From: CAZEAC01 sp964510065
GTDB lineage: Bacteria; Bdellovibrionota_C; UBA2361; CAIXSY01
Reading direction: 5' to 3'
NCBI GenBank assembly: GCA_964510065.1
Contig: CAZEAC010000010.1
Coordinates: forward strand, 1 to 64,000
DNA length: 64,000 bases
The notes beneath the pieces are model-generated. The model ran no database searches and had not been told where the DNA came from. It saw only the letters and a list, made by a program, of their open reading frames with translations. Each line of letters opens with the position of its first letter. Within the stretch, counting starts at the first letter, position 1. This document shows positions 44,951 through 52,876 of the stretch, piece after piece. Made by a program: the position numbers and the translations under genes.

Positions 44951-45752
44951 GGCCCACGGTTTTTGGGCGCAGATACGAGGCAAATGTATCTCTTATCGCT
45001 GCCTCAGCGCGGTTGAATCGCTTAAGAATTCGAACAGCCAGCTCGCAGAGATCGACTTCGGGGACTCCGGCTTCAGGCCGCGATGCGAGCAGCTCTTCAG
45101 GTTTAGCGACCAAGGTACCGCGAACCAGTGGATCAAGCGTCATAAGTTCGGGTGTCATAACCGTAAAAAGTGAATCAGAGAACTGTCTCGTAAAGAGCGA
45201 AGCTGATGCTGAGCCACCAGGAATGTAACGGGCGCGGAGAATCCAGGAGAGATTGTCGGCAATATCTGCTGCGACGCCGATAGTCTTAAAAAATGCGCTG
45301 ACGTGACGTTGATGATCGTAATAGCGGAGCAGGGCGCAATCGAATTGGGCGCGCCGTTTTTGCGAGCCACCAGGAGCGCGTGCCAATAGCTCCTGAAGGC
45401 GTTGCGGCCGAGGTGCCGTGCTTTCACGTAATGCTGCAATCAACTCCTGTTCGAGTGCGAGGGGATCGATGTGGCCGAGTACTTTGCTCACGCGTGCAAG
45501 AACATCTTTCCAGCGTTTTTGAAAAATAGACTTTTGCTGTTCTAGGCTGCCCGCGGCAATTTGGCGAGCTTTTGAGGTGAGTTCTTGCGCTGATTTGTAA
45601 TTTTCAAGCGTGGCGAAACCGAAGCTGAATATCGCGCCCTGAGCCTCGGCAAGTACACGAGTTCGTGGCAATTCGCTCGGGTTAAGAAACTTCAAGTCTC
45701 TTGAGGTCGGCGCTGCGCCGCTGGACTTAGGCTGAATTTGCTGGCTAGGCAT
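44931..45752 (-). CDS. Protein of unknown function
   Basis: 273 residues, no signal peptide or membrane segment. The N-terminus is polar and Pro/Ser-rich (about 1-30), the rest helical with charged stretches and LRYYDHQRHVSAFFKTIGVAADIADNLSW. The gene is divergent from fabF with about 170 bases between the starts. Its last 20 bases overlap the HAD gene. No function can be given. Confidence 0.55.
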   Translation of the reverse strand: MPSQQIQPKSSGAAPTSRDLKFLNPSELPRTRVLAEAQGAIFSFGFATLENYKSAQELTSKARQIAAGSLEQQKSIFQKRWKDVLARVSKVLGHIDPLALEQELIAALRESTAPRPQRLQELLARAPGGSQKRRAQFDCALLRYYDHQRHVSAFFKTIGVAADIADNLSWILRARYIPGGSASASLFTRQFSDSLFTVMTPELMTLDPLVRGTLVAKPEELLASRPEAGVPEVDLCELAVRILKRFNRAEAAIRDTFASYLRPKTVGPKAQAK

Positions 45753-45921
45753 GGCTTCAATTGTAGCTATAAAGGAGACAAGAGATAAAGAGCGGGGCGG
45801 CGACTGGCCTCATTTGAGCAGCCTTCTAATGTCTAAAAAGGCGCATGAAAGTCCCAATCCATTGACTTTCCAGCAAAAAGTTGAAAATCTATCGTTTTAA
45901 TTATTCACAGGACCTTACTGA

Positions 45922-47163
45922 ATGTCGCGCCGTCGAGTCGTAGTTACAGGAATTGGAATTCTCTCCCCGCTCGGTCATACGCTCGCGGAGAGCTGGGATG
46001 CGGCTAAAGCTGGCCGTTCTGGAATAGCGCGGGTAACCCGTTTTGATGTTTCGGCTTTCGCCGCGCAGATTGCCGGCGAGGTAAAAAATTTTAATCCTGA
46101 AAAATTCCTTGAACCCAAAGAGGTGAAAAAACATGATCTTTTCTCGCAGTTCAGTGTCGCTGCTGCGCAGGAAGCATGGGATGACGCCAAGCTTGCTGAA
46201 AGCAGCTATGATCGGCGCCGAATCGGCTGTGTGCTCGGAATTGGCATCGGTGGGCTGGCCACGCTGGAAAAATATCACCAGGCCTATCTCGAAGGTGGAC
46301 CGCGAAAGATTTCACCGTTTCTGATCCCGGCGATGATAAGCAATCTTGGTCCCGGAAACGTGGCGATTCGTTTTGGCTTGAAGGGCGTGAATTACACGGT
46401 TACCAGCGCCTGCACTTCGGCGACGCATGCGATTGGCGAGTGTTATAAGCTAATCGCCGATGGTGCGCTTGATGTCATGCTTACCGGCGGATCGGAAAGT
46501 GCGGTAACGCCGATCGGCATTGGCGGCTTCTGTGCATGTAAAGCGCTCTCTACTCGAAACGACGCCCCCGAAAAAGCTTCGCGGCCATTTGATAAAGACC
46601 GCGATGGCTTTGTGCTTGGCGAAGGATCGACGATTATTGTTCTTGAAAGTTACGATATGGCCAAAGCGCGTGGCGCAAAGATCTATGCCGAAGTCTTGGG
46701 CTATGGCACTTCGTGCGACGCATATCATATTACCTCACCATCGGAAGATGGCGACGGCGCGGTTAACTGCATGCAGCAGGCAATTGAGTCATCTGGGCTA
46801 AAGCCCACTGACATTGGTTACGTCAATGCGCATGGAACATCGACTCCGGCGAATGATCGCACTGAAACTTTGGCAATTAAGAAAGTTTTTGGCGCCTATG
46901 CAAAAGATGGTCTCGCGGTAAGCTCGACGAAATCGATGACTGGACATCTTCTTGGAGCCGCGGGAGCTATTGAGGCTGCGTTTTCGATCTTGGCGCTTGC
47001 CGAGGGAGTTATCCCGCCGACTATCAACCTCGACAATCCAGACGAAGGCTGTGATCTTGACTATGTCCCGCACAAGGCGCGCCGCGTGAATCTCCGCGCC
47101 GCTATTTCCAACTCTTTCGGTTTCGGCGGCACCAATGGTTCGCTTGTCTTCGGCAAGATCTGA
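45922..47163 (+). CDS. fabF: Beta-ketoacyl-ACP synthase II
   Basis: Condenses malonyl-ACP with acyl-ACP in fatty-acid elongation. 413 residues, standard length. The catalytic triad is C164 (SACTSATH), H304 (NAHGTSTPANDRTE) and H342 (MTGHLLGAAGA), matching E. coli C163, H303 and H340. The N-terminal VVVTGIGILSPLG is typical. A TTGACT hexamer lies at 45862 but the -10 match is weak. No acpP or fabG is adjacent; a 73-residue gene follows in an ATGA overlap. Confidence 0.96.
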   Translation: MSRRRVVVTGIGILSPLGHTLAESWDAAKAGRSGIARVTRFDVSAFAAQIAGEVKNFNPEKFLEPKEVKKHDLFSQFSVAAAQEAWDDAKLAESSYDRRRIGCVLGIGIGGLATLEKYHQAYLEGGPRKISPFLIPAMISNLGPGNVAIRFGLKGVNYTVTSACTSATHAIGECYKLIADGALDVMLTGGSESAVTPIGIGGFCACKALSTRNDAPEKASRPFDKDRDGFVLGEGSTIIVLESYDMAKARGAKIYAEVLGYGTSCDAYHITSPSEDGDGAVNCMQQAIESSGLKPTDIGYVNAHGTSTPANDRTETLAIKKVFGAYAKDGLAVSSTKSMTGHLLGAAGAIEAAFSILALAEGVIPPTINLDNPDEGCDLDYVPHKARRVNLRAAISNSFGFGGTNGSLVFGKI

Positions 47164-47384
47164 TGGTCGAGGAGTTTCTTCGAGAGGAAAATCGAGCGGA
47201 AGACATTATTCTTGGTTCGCTCGGTTTCGGTGAAGAAGCGCGGATAATAAGCATCGAAAAGACATCTTCAGGGTTTCGTGGCAAGGGCCGGTTTACTGAC
47301 GGCGAGGAGTTTGAGTTTGAAAATGACGACGCGCTGAGCGAGCTTCAGCTCTGGGCTCTTGAGACTTTGCTTCGGACTCTATAA
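47163..47384 (+). CDS. Small protein coupled to fabF
   Basis: 73 residues starting in an ATGA overlap with fabF. Acidic and beta-like: FGEEARIISIEKTSSGFRGKGRFTDGEEFEFEN, with a helical tail. The size and strict coupling suggest a partner or regulator of fatty-acid synthesis, but no family is recognised. The next gene converges on it with 9 bases between the stops. Confidence 0.6.
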   Translation: MVEEFLREENRAEDIILGSLGFGEEARIISIEKTSSGFRGKGRFTDGEEFEFENDDALSELQLWALETLLRTL

Positions 47385-47393
47385 TCGCTCACA

Positions 47394-48038
47394 TCACACT
47401 TTCCGCGAAGGACAATACCGTGCCACCGTGCACGCAGCGCAGAGCGGATTTTGCGCCTTGCAGACTCTGCGGCCGTGAAGAATCAGCCAGTGGTGCATCT
47501 CGCGCCAATGTTTTGAATCAACTTTTTGCTTTAGCTCTATTTCAACTTTTTCCGGCGTCTTCGCTCTGGCCAACCCCAATCGATGCGAGAGTCTGAAGAC
47601 ATGAGTGTCGACAGGAAAGGTCTTGATTACGCCGAGCTCCCCAAGGACCACGTTCGCGGTCTTATTTCCGACTCCGGGCAATGTGCGAATTTCGGTATAA
47701 CTTCGCGGTATCGCCCCGCCAAATTCGGCCATGACTTTTTGTGCCATTGCGACGAGATGTTTCGATTTTGTACGGTAGTAATTAACCGGACGAATAATAG
47801 TTTCGACTGCGCTAAGCTCGGCGCGGCCAAGTTCCGCGAAACTCGGATAGCGTGCGAAGAGTTCAGGGGTAACCTGATTTACTTTTTTGTCAGTGCATTG
47901 TGCCGATAAAATTACTGCGACTATCAGCTGGTACTCGCTCTTAAAATCGAGTTCGGAGCGAGGATTCGGGTAAAGCTTATTAAACGCTCGTAAAAGCGCG
48001 CCGAGGTCTCTCTTATTATTCTTATGTCGAGATAACAT
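47394..48038 (-). CDS. nth: Endonuclease III
   Basis: DNA glycosylase and AP-lyase of base-excision repair, acting on oxidised pyrimidines. 214 residues, typical. HhH and catalytic Lys motif LPGVGNKTANVVLGE, catalytic Asp in VDTHVFRLS, and an iron-sulfur cluster CKAQNPLCAACTVARYC (C-x6-C-x2-C-x5-C). The N-terminal LVAVILSAQCTD matches the helix-hairpin core. Divergent from the SseB-like gene. Confidence 0.97.
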   Translation of the reverse strand: MLSRHKNNKRDLGALLRAFNKLYPNPRSELDFKSEYQLIVAVILSAQCTDKKVNQVTPELFARYPSFAELGRAELSAVETIIRPVNYYRTKSKHLVAMAQKVMAEFGGAIPRSYTEIRTLPGVGNKTANVVLGELGVIKTFPVDTHVFRLSHRLGLARAKTPEKVEIELKQKVDSKHWREMHHWLILHGRRVCKAQNPLCAACTVARYCPSRKV

Positions 48039-48189
48039 ATCGAATTAAAATGGGTTATTGCACGGTCCGGATTTCTTGGCAAAGATTGCGAAGAAAGTCG
48101 GTTTTTTGGCTACCTTTATCCGAAGCTAGGCAATAACTACAGGAGTATCTGACGTTGTTGGCTCCGCAGCTGTTGACCGTTCCTTTCGT

Positions 48190-48900
48190 ATGCAAAAGTC
48201 GCTGATTGATCTTTACATGACTAGGATCTCGTCGGGCGATCTCTCGTGTGTCGAGCGTTTGTGTCAGCAGCTCTATGACCGCCTTGTGTATATCCCGGCA
48301 ATCGCGGTTCGAAGTAGTGGCCGCATGGTGAATGTCGAAGTGGTGCGGCTAAGCAGCGGCGAAAAACGAATTGTACCGATATTTACCTCTGAAAAACGGC
48401 TCAAGACATGGCGTGACGTACATCCGGAAGTAACTGAATCCATTTCGGTTTTGGGTGGCGATTTATTTTCTGTGCTTAGGCCTGATGTCGGTGTTATTAT
48501 CGACCCCGGCGTCGATCACTCAGTCACACTTGAATCCGAAGCACTGCTAAAAATCGGCGAAGTGGCGCGAGACGACGAATTTTCTTCACAGCTTGAGAAT
48601 CGAATGGACGAGAGCGGAGCTGCAGAAAAATTAGAGCACTCAACCCCGCGCACGCGGCTCAATGATGATCCGCCCTCGGCAGTAGGTGGAGAGCCGGGAG
48701 ATCATACAAATCCATTTTCTGTTGTCTCCGGATTTACCGTTTCCCCTAATCCTGTCGTGGGAGCCAAGTCTGTCGAGACCTTTGATCCTGATTCCGAAGA
48801 GTATGCCTTCGAAAAAGCTGAGAACGTGGGGAACTCTGCGATGGTGGTACCACCTAAAGAAAAGCGCTCTTTTTTTGCTCTATTTGGCGGTAAAAAATGA
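48190..48900 (+). CDS. SseB N-terminal domain protein
   Basis: 236 residues. Residues 10-130 carry the SseB-like pattern: YVPAxxx lead (VYIPAIAVRSSGRMVNVEVV), IVPIFTSEKRLKTW and GVIIDPGVDHSV. This domain was first named from a type III secretion-linked protein but is found widely and is of uncertain role. The C-terminal half is acidic, Ser/Pro-rich and probably disordered, ending in a basic PPKEKRSFFALFGGKK tail. No secretion system is adjacent; it lies between nth and the pan genes. Confidence 0.65.
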   Translation: MQKSLIDLYMTRISSGDLSCVERLCQQLYDRLVYIPAIAVRSSGRMVNVEVVRLSSGEKRIVPIFTSEKRLKTWRDVHPEVTESISVLGGDLFSVLRPDVGVIIDPGVDHSVTLESEALLKIGEVARDDEFSSQLENRMDESGAAEKLEHSTPRTRLNDDPPSAVGGEPGDHTNPFSVVSGFTVSPNPVVGAKSVETFDPDSEEYAFEKAENVGNSAMVVPPKEKRSFFALFGGKK

Positions 48901-48902
48901 AT

Positions 48903-48944
48903 AGTACCTTGGTACTTAATTTCACCGCGTAATTGTGCTATAGT
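48903..48944 (+). promoter_or_regulatory. Candidate operator and promoter upstream of panB
   Basis: AGTACCTTGGTACT (48903-48916) is a perfect 6-base dyad with a 2-base spacer. TGCTATAGT (-10 TATAGT at 48939-48944, with an extended TGn) follows, with a weak -35 (TTAATT at 48916). Distance to the panB ATG is about 130 bases. Weak, sequence-only call. Confidence 0.3.
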
Positions 48945-49070
48945 AAGCTTATAGTCAGAGACGGATAGCGGGAAACTGCATTCGAGCTCAAGGGCTTATG
49001 TAATTTGTTCGATATCTTAGACAGTCGCTTATAAGGCATTAGGCATTTACTGACTATCAGGAATGACTTT

Positions 49071-49946
49071 ATGACTACCTCTATTGTTCCCACCTCACGG
49101 GTAACAGTTCCGGATATTGTAGCCCGAAAATCTGGCGAAAAAATAAGTGCGCTTACTGCGTACGACTACCTCTTTGCGAAGCTCGTAGACAGCGCCGGAA
49201 TCGATATGATTCTCGTCGGCGACTCTGTCGGATCGGTCGTGCAGGGCCATTCTTCGACGCTCCCTGTTACTCTCGATCAGATTATTTATCACGCGCAATG
49301 CGTCGTTCGTGGGGTTTCGCGAGCGCTTGTGGTTGGGGATCTTCCCTTTATGTCATATCAGGTCTCGCCTGAAAGCGGGCTCGAAGCGGCAGGCAGACTT
49401 ATAAAAGAAGGTGGTGTTGCCGCGGTGAAACTTGAAGGCGGCGTACCTTTCTCGGCAACGATTCGAAAGATAGTCGATGCGGAAATTCCCGTGGTTGGAC
49501 ATGTCGGGCTCACGCCGCAATCGATGAACCGCATGGGTGGATTTAAGGTGCAGGGGCGCGAAAAGAGACGCCGTGGGGTCGATGTGGGTAGCCGTGAGAG
49601 AGTTATTGAAGACGCCCTGGCGGTTCAGGAATCCGGAGCGTTTGCGGTGGTGCTTGAGGGAATTCCCGCGGAGCTCGCGTCCGAAATTACTGAAGAGCTC
49701 TACATTCCCACGATTGGTATCGGAGCTGGCGCGCGATGCGACGGACAAATTCTCGTAATGCACGATATGTTGGGAATCGGTCCTGACGCTCCGCCGCGAT
49801 TCGTGAAGCAGTACGCCGCGCTCCGCCATGTAATTACCTCGGCGGTTTCCGAATATGTCAAAGAGGTGCGAGGTGGGGACTTCCCCGAGGAGAAGCATAG
49901 CTATCATGCGCCACGCCAGGTTCGGCGGGTTTTGTCGGTAAAGTAG
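49071..49946 (+). CDS. panB: 3-methyl-2-oxobutanoate hydroxymethyltransferase
   Basis: Adds a hydroxymethyl group from methylene-tetrahydrofolate to ketoisovalerate, giving ketopantoate for pantothenate and CoA. 291 residues. Motifs are LTAYDYLFAKLVDSAGIDMILVGDS (Mg-binding Asp), GDLPFMSYQ, and VGLTPQSMNRMGGFKVQGR, all PanB hallmarks, then GIGAGxxCDGQILVMHDMLG. First gene of a panB-panD-smpB string with panD ten bases behind. Confidence 0.97.
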   Translation: MTTSIVPTSRVTVPDIVARKSGEKISALTAYDYLFAKLVDSAGIDMILVGDSVGSVVQGHSSTLPVTLDQIIYHAQCVVRGVSRALVVGDLPFMSYQVSPESGLEAAGRLIKEGGVAAVKLEGGVPFSATIRKIVDAEIPVVGHVGLTPQSMNRMGGFKVQGREKRRRGVDVGSRERVIEDALAVQESGAFAVVLEGIPAELASEITEELYIPTIGIGAGARCDGQILVMHDMLGIGPDAPPRFVKQYAALRHVITSAVSEYVKEVRGGDFPEEKHSYHAPRQVRRVLSVK

Positions 49947-49955
49947 GGGGACGCC

Positions 49956-50351
49956 ATGGAAAATTTCAGAAGAGTCCTTCATTCGAAAATTCACCGCGCT
50001 ACGGTCACTCACGCCGATGTCGATTACGAAGGCAGTGTGACAGTGCCGCCGGAATTGTTGGCGGCCGCCGATATTCATGAGTATGAGGCGGTGCATATTT
50101 GGAATGTGACTCGAGGAACGAGGCTTGAAACGTACGCGATTACGGGTATTCCAGGCTCGCGCGATATCTGTGTCAACGGAGCTGCCGCGCATCTGGTAAA
50201 GCCTGGTGATATCGTGATTATTGCATGTTTCTCGCATATACCTGAAGATGAGCTGTCGACACATAGGCCGAAGCTTGTGTTTGTGGACGAAAAAAATCGG
50301 CTCAAAGAATCGCGCCCGGAAGTGCCTGGGCCCGCGCTTCTTCGAGTGTAG
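49956..50351 (+). CDS. panD: Aspartate 1-decarboxylase
   Basis: Makes beta-alanine from aspartate for pantothenate. 131 residues. The self-cleavage site is G26-S27 in DYEGSVTV (E. coli G24-S25), which generates the pyruvoyl group. HSKIHRATVTHADVDYEG and NGAAAHLVKPGDIVIIA are strong family motifs. Co-transcribed with panB. A separate PanZ-like activator is not seen. The paired pan genes indicate self-made CoA precursors, with panC elsewhere. Confidence 0.97.
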   Translation: MENFRRVLHSKIHRATVTHADVDYEGSVTVPPELLAAADIHEYEAVHIWNVTRGTRLETYAITGIPGSRDICVNGAAAHLVKPGDIVIIACFSHIPEDELSTHRPKLVFVDEKNRLKESRPEVPGPALLRV

Positions 50352-50372
50352 TGGCTTGCGAAGTACATTATT

Positions 50373-50849
50373 GTGAAAAAAAGTAACGCCGTGGCCGCAG
50401 ACGGCATCAAGATTGTCGCCGAGAATCGGAAGGCGCGCGCCTATTTTGAAATTCTTGAGAAGTTCGAGGCCGGAATTGTACTCACGGGTGCCGAGATAAA
50501 ATCGGTTCGTGCTGGTGGTATCAGCATTAACGAAGCCTATGTAAAACCCGAGAGTAATTCGGTGTTGCTCCTCGGCGCGCATGTGCGGCCCTACGCGTTT
50601 AGCAATGATCCCGAATATGTGCCGACACGCCCTAGAAAGCTGCTGCTGAGTAAAATGGAGATTAATAAGCTTCGCGGACGGGTTGAGCAGCAGGGGCTCA
50701 CCATCGTTCCGCTCAAGTGTTACCTGCGACGTGGTTTTGCTAAGCTGGAAATTGCGCTCGCGCGCGGCAAAAACGCCCCCGATAGACGTCAAGATATCAA
50801 GCGCCGTGAAGCTGATCGTGAAATCGCGCGGGCTACAAAGCGGCGCTAG
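50373..50849 (+). CDS. smpB: SsrA-binding protein SmpB
   Basis: Binds tmRNA and delivers it to stalled ribosomes. GTG start at 50373, 158 residues (usual about 150-160). Motifs AENRKARAYFEILEKFEAG, LTGAEIKSVR, SINEAYVK, and C-terminal KNAPDRRQDIKRREADRE with the basic tail are typical. It lies 22 bases behind panD, and the tmRNA gene is 1.1 kb downstream on the same strand. Confidence 0.97.
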   Translation: MKKSNAVAADGIKIVAENRKARAYFEILEKFEAGIVLTGAEIKSVRAGGISINEAYVKPESNSVLLLGAHVRPYAFSNDPEYVPTRPRKLLLSKMEINKLRGRVEQQGLTIVPLKCYLRRGFAKLEIALARGKNAPDRRQDIKRREADREIARATKRR

Positions 50850-50904
50850 GCGGCGAATATTTTCGGTAATGTAACGAGATGAGAATATATGATTTAATGG
50901 CCTT

Positions 50905-51363
50905 ATGTCGCGCAAATACTTTCAAAGTACGGTATTTTCATTTCTGCTTTTAACCTCGTGCGCCACGCAGAAGCTGGTAGGGCCTTCGGAGCTGCTAGTT
51001 GACGGTGGTTCGTGCGGCGGATGGAAAGTAATGGCGCCCTCGATTTTGCAGAGGGTAACGCTTTCTGGTACCGGCACTAATGTCACCGCGAATCTGACCA
51101 CGGGAGTGAGCATGGTAATTAACTCCGAGGGCGACGGTAGTCTTCGAGCAGTGGGTGCGTACGATTCGATAAATCTCTTCGGGCGGTTTAACATGCCTGG
51201 AAAGCTTCTCGGCAATTGCCGTGGGCTTGAGGCATACTGCATGCAGTTCGAGGGTGATTTTCTTCTTGGTGATGATGGTTCGGGCTACCCATCGGGAACG
51301 CGGAAAAAGTATGTGATGACATCGCGCTTCATGGACGAAGAGCAATCGGCGTCTACCATATAA
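50905..51363 (+). CDS. Small lipoprotein, probably truncated by a frameshift
   Basis: 152 residues as read. The signal ends in LLTSC with Cys about residue 19 (lipobox). The mature protein has a WKVMAPSILQRVTLSGTG..., GSLRAVGAYDSINLFGRF and CRGLEAYCMQFEGDF beta-rich pattern. The frame stops at 51363, but a shift of one frame near 51345 continues as GVYHIIPEGVNGYAQYG and ends at 51437, and this extension has the same composition. Either a sequencing indel or a disabled gene. Function unknown. Confidence 0.6.
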   Translation: MSRKYFQSTVFSFLLLTSCATQKLVGPSELLVDGGSCGGWKVMAPSILQRVTLSGTGTNVTANLTTGVSMVINSEGDGSLRAVGAYDSINLFGRFNMPGKLLGNCRGLEAYCMQFEGDFLLGDDGSGYPSGTRKKYVMTSRFMDEEQSASTI

Positions 51364-51442
51364 TTCCGGAAGGCGTGAACGGCTATGCGCAGTATGGAAC
51401 GCTGGATCTTTTTGTCGCTGATAAACCGAGGGGGTAATCGCT

Positions 51443-51895
51443 TTGGAATCCGAGAAGGATAGGCCGCAACGTCATCCAAAACTTTTTGTCATTCAGCTTC
51501 TTACCGGCTGTTTCATAATTTCAATTCTTTTGCTTAATTTTGTCGCCTGGACAGTCGTTTCACGCGCTACGACCGCTTCGCCGAATTTTCCTCTGTTCCC
51601 ACTGCTTTTTGTGGGAGTTGCACTCATTGGTGGATCGTTTCTCCTTCCGCGTGTTCTCTTTCGAGCTAAACATGGCGCACATCGCGAAGACATTCTTAAC
51701 AAAAACTTGCCGGCGTTACTCACAATGCAGATAATAATCCTGGCAATTCGTGAAGCCGGCGCAATCTGTGGATTCGTCGCGACGCTCATGAGCGTCGACA
51801 GCACCTACATTTATACTCTCTCGGCGCTCGCGGTAGCCGCGATTTTGGCTGATTTCCCGACTTATGATCGGGTGATGCGCAGAATAAACGGGTAA
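51443..51895 (+). CDS. Small polytopic membrane protein
   Basis: 150 residues from TTG 51443. About four hydrophobic segments (residues 17-40, 49-70, 88-110 and 117-137) with short loops and no known domain. TTG starts are less certain; an ATG is not available upstream in frame without overlap. It follows the frameshifted lipoprotein gene closely and lies 66 bases before the tmRNA. Confidence 0.6.
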   Translation: MESEKDRPQRHPKLFVIQLLTGCFIISILLLNFVAWTVVSRATTASPNFPLFPLLFVGVALIGGSFLLPRVLFRAKHGAHREDILNKNLPALLTMQIIILAIREAGAICGFVATLMSVDSTYIYTLSALAVAAILADFPTYDRVMRRING

Positions 51896-51945
51896 TCCCG
51901 GTTCGGCTCGTGTTGCCCAAGGTGGTAAATTCACTCTCAAATGGT

Positions 51946-51951
51946 TATAAT
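51946..51951 (+). promoter_or_regulatory. -10 box of the tmRNA promoter
   Basis: A perfect TATAAT, 11 bases upstream of the mature tmRNA 5' end. The -35 at the expected spacing (TGGTAA at 51923) is poor, so an activator or a non-standard spacing may apply. Confidence 0.5.
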
Positions 51952-51961
51952 AAGAGTCTAT

Positions 51962-52369
51962 GGGGGTGTCATGGTATCGACGGGATTTATGAGATCTATG
52001 TGAGCACGCCTAGGATCCGCAGGCCTAGTAAAAAAGGCGGAGAAACCTAAATGCAAACTCTTTTGATTTTGCGCAGAATGAAGAGCTGGCTATTGCCGCT
52101 TAACGTTCTGTAGATCGGTCCTCGAAAGACGACTGATCGGTTCTTATGCGACGCGCTTGTAATTGCATAAGGGCTTAAACTATTCGAGCTGGTCGCTGCA
52201 GCCGTTTGCCCTGCAGGGATGAGAAAATAGGCAGACTCGCTTGACGGAGATTCCGTAACAGTGAATCCAGATAGCTAAATTCGTCGCAAGGCGAAAAGTG
52301 CTGTTACTAAGCGTGTAGTGCATGTAGATTGAGACTTCTCGGACGCGGGTTCGACTCCCGCCACCTCCA
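51962..52369 (+). ncRNA. ssrA: Transfer-messenger RNA (ssrA)
   Basis: Rescues stalled ribosomes with SmpB and tags incomplete proteins. The 5' GGGGGTG pairs with CACCTCC near the 3' end (acceptor stem), and the 3' end has the T-arm GGTTCGACTCC. The mRNA-like part resumes at GCA (52053-52055) and encodes the tag ANSFDFAQNEELAIAA, stopping at TAA (52101-52103). The usual ending is LALAA; here it is LAIAA. The CCA tail is not encoded and must be added. Size about 408 bases. Confidence 0.97.
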
Positions 52370-52374
52370 GTTTT

Positions 52375-52645
52375 CCCATTCGGCATTCGAGCCCAGGGGC
52401 GGCCGCCCCTCTCGCTCGCTATGGCTCGCTTCTCCCCGCATCTCGGTTCGAATTGGTTCCCACCAGGTCCAGACTTCGCCCCTCTGGGGCTTCGTCTGGC
52501 ATGCCAGCTTTGCCGTGAAGCCTGTCGTCCCGAAGCTTTAGCGAAGGGCGACTATTCCCTTCGGCATTCTCGAGCCCAGGGGGCTCCGTCCCTTCTCGCT
52601 GCTGATTGCGGCTTCACCGCGATGACTCGAATTGGTTGCTGCCGC
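52375..52645. repeat. Degenerate direct repeat after tmRNA
   Basis: Two copies (about 52375-52460 and 52555-52645) share CGGCATTC, CGAGCCCAGGGG, a run of CCCCTCTCGCT-type bases and CGAATTGGTT, about 180 bases apart. It fills much of the gene-free interval 52370-52876; the rest (52646-52876) shows nothing further. A GGTTCGAATTGGTTCCCACC stretch near 52445 faintly resembles a T-arm, suggesting degraded copies of the tmRNA 3' end. Candidate scar of site-specific integration at tmRNA; uncertain. Confidence 0.45.
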
Positions 52646-52876
52646 GTCAATGTTTTTCGCTTGGCACTTGGGCCCTTAGCGCGATGTAATTCGTCGCTCC
52701 GGCGGGTTCTTCTGGATTTACGGGCATCTCGCCCACTTTGTGACGAATCCTGATGAGATTTGCGGGCTTAGGACGTTGATCCTTCAGAATCGAATTTGCA
52801 TTGTGAGAGAATGTTGATCGCTTGGATAGCTTCAATTATCAGGCATTTTTTTTAGTCGATTCTTGAAAAGCACCTT

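Noticed and set aside
49353..50915. A 520-residue open frame on the minus strand
   Set aside because: It runs opposite panB, panD and smpB, all of which have complete family motifs and ribosome sites; the antisense frame is a by-product of their codon usage.
52441..52472. A T-arm-like sequence suggestive of a tRNA
   Set aside because: No cloverleaf can be completed around it.
52180..52541. Frames within or just after tmRNA
   Set aside because: They overlap the structured tmRNA and its repeats.
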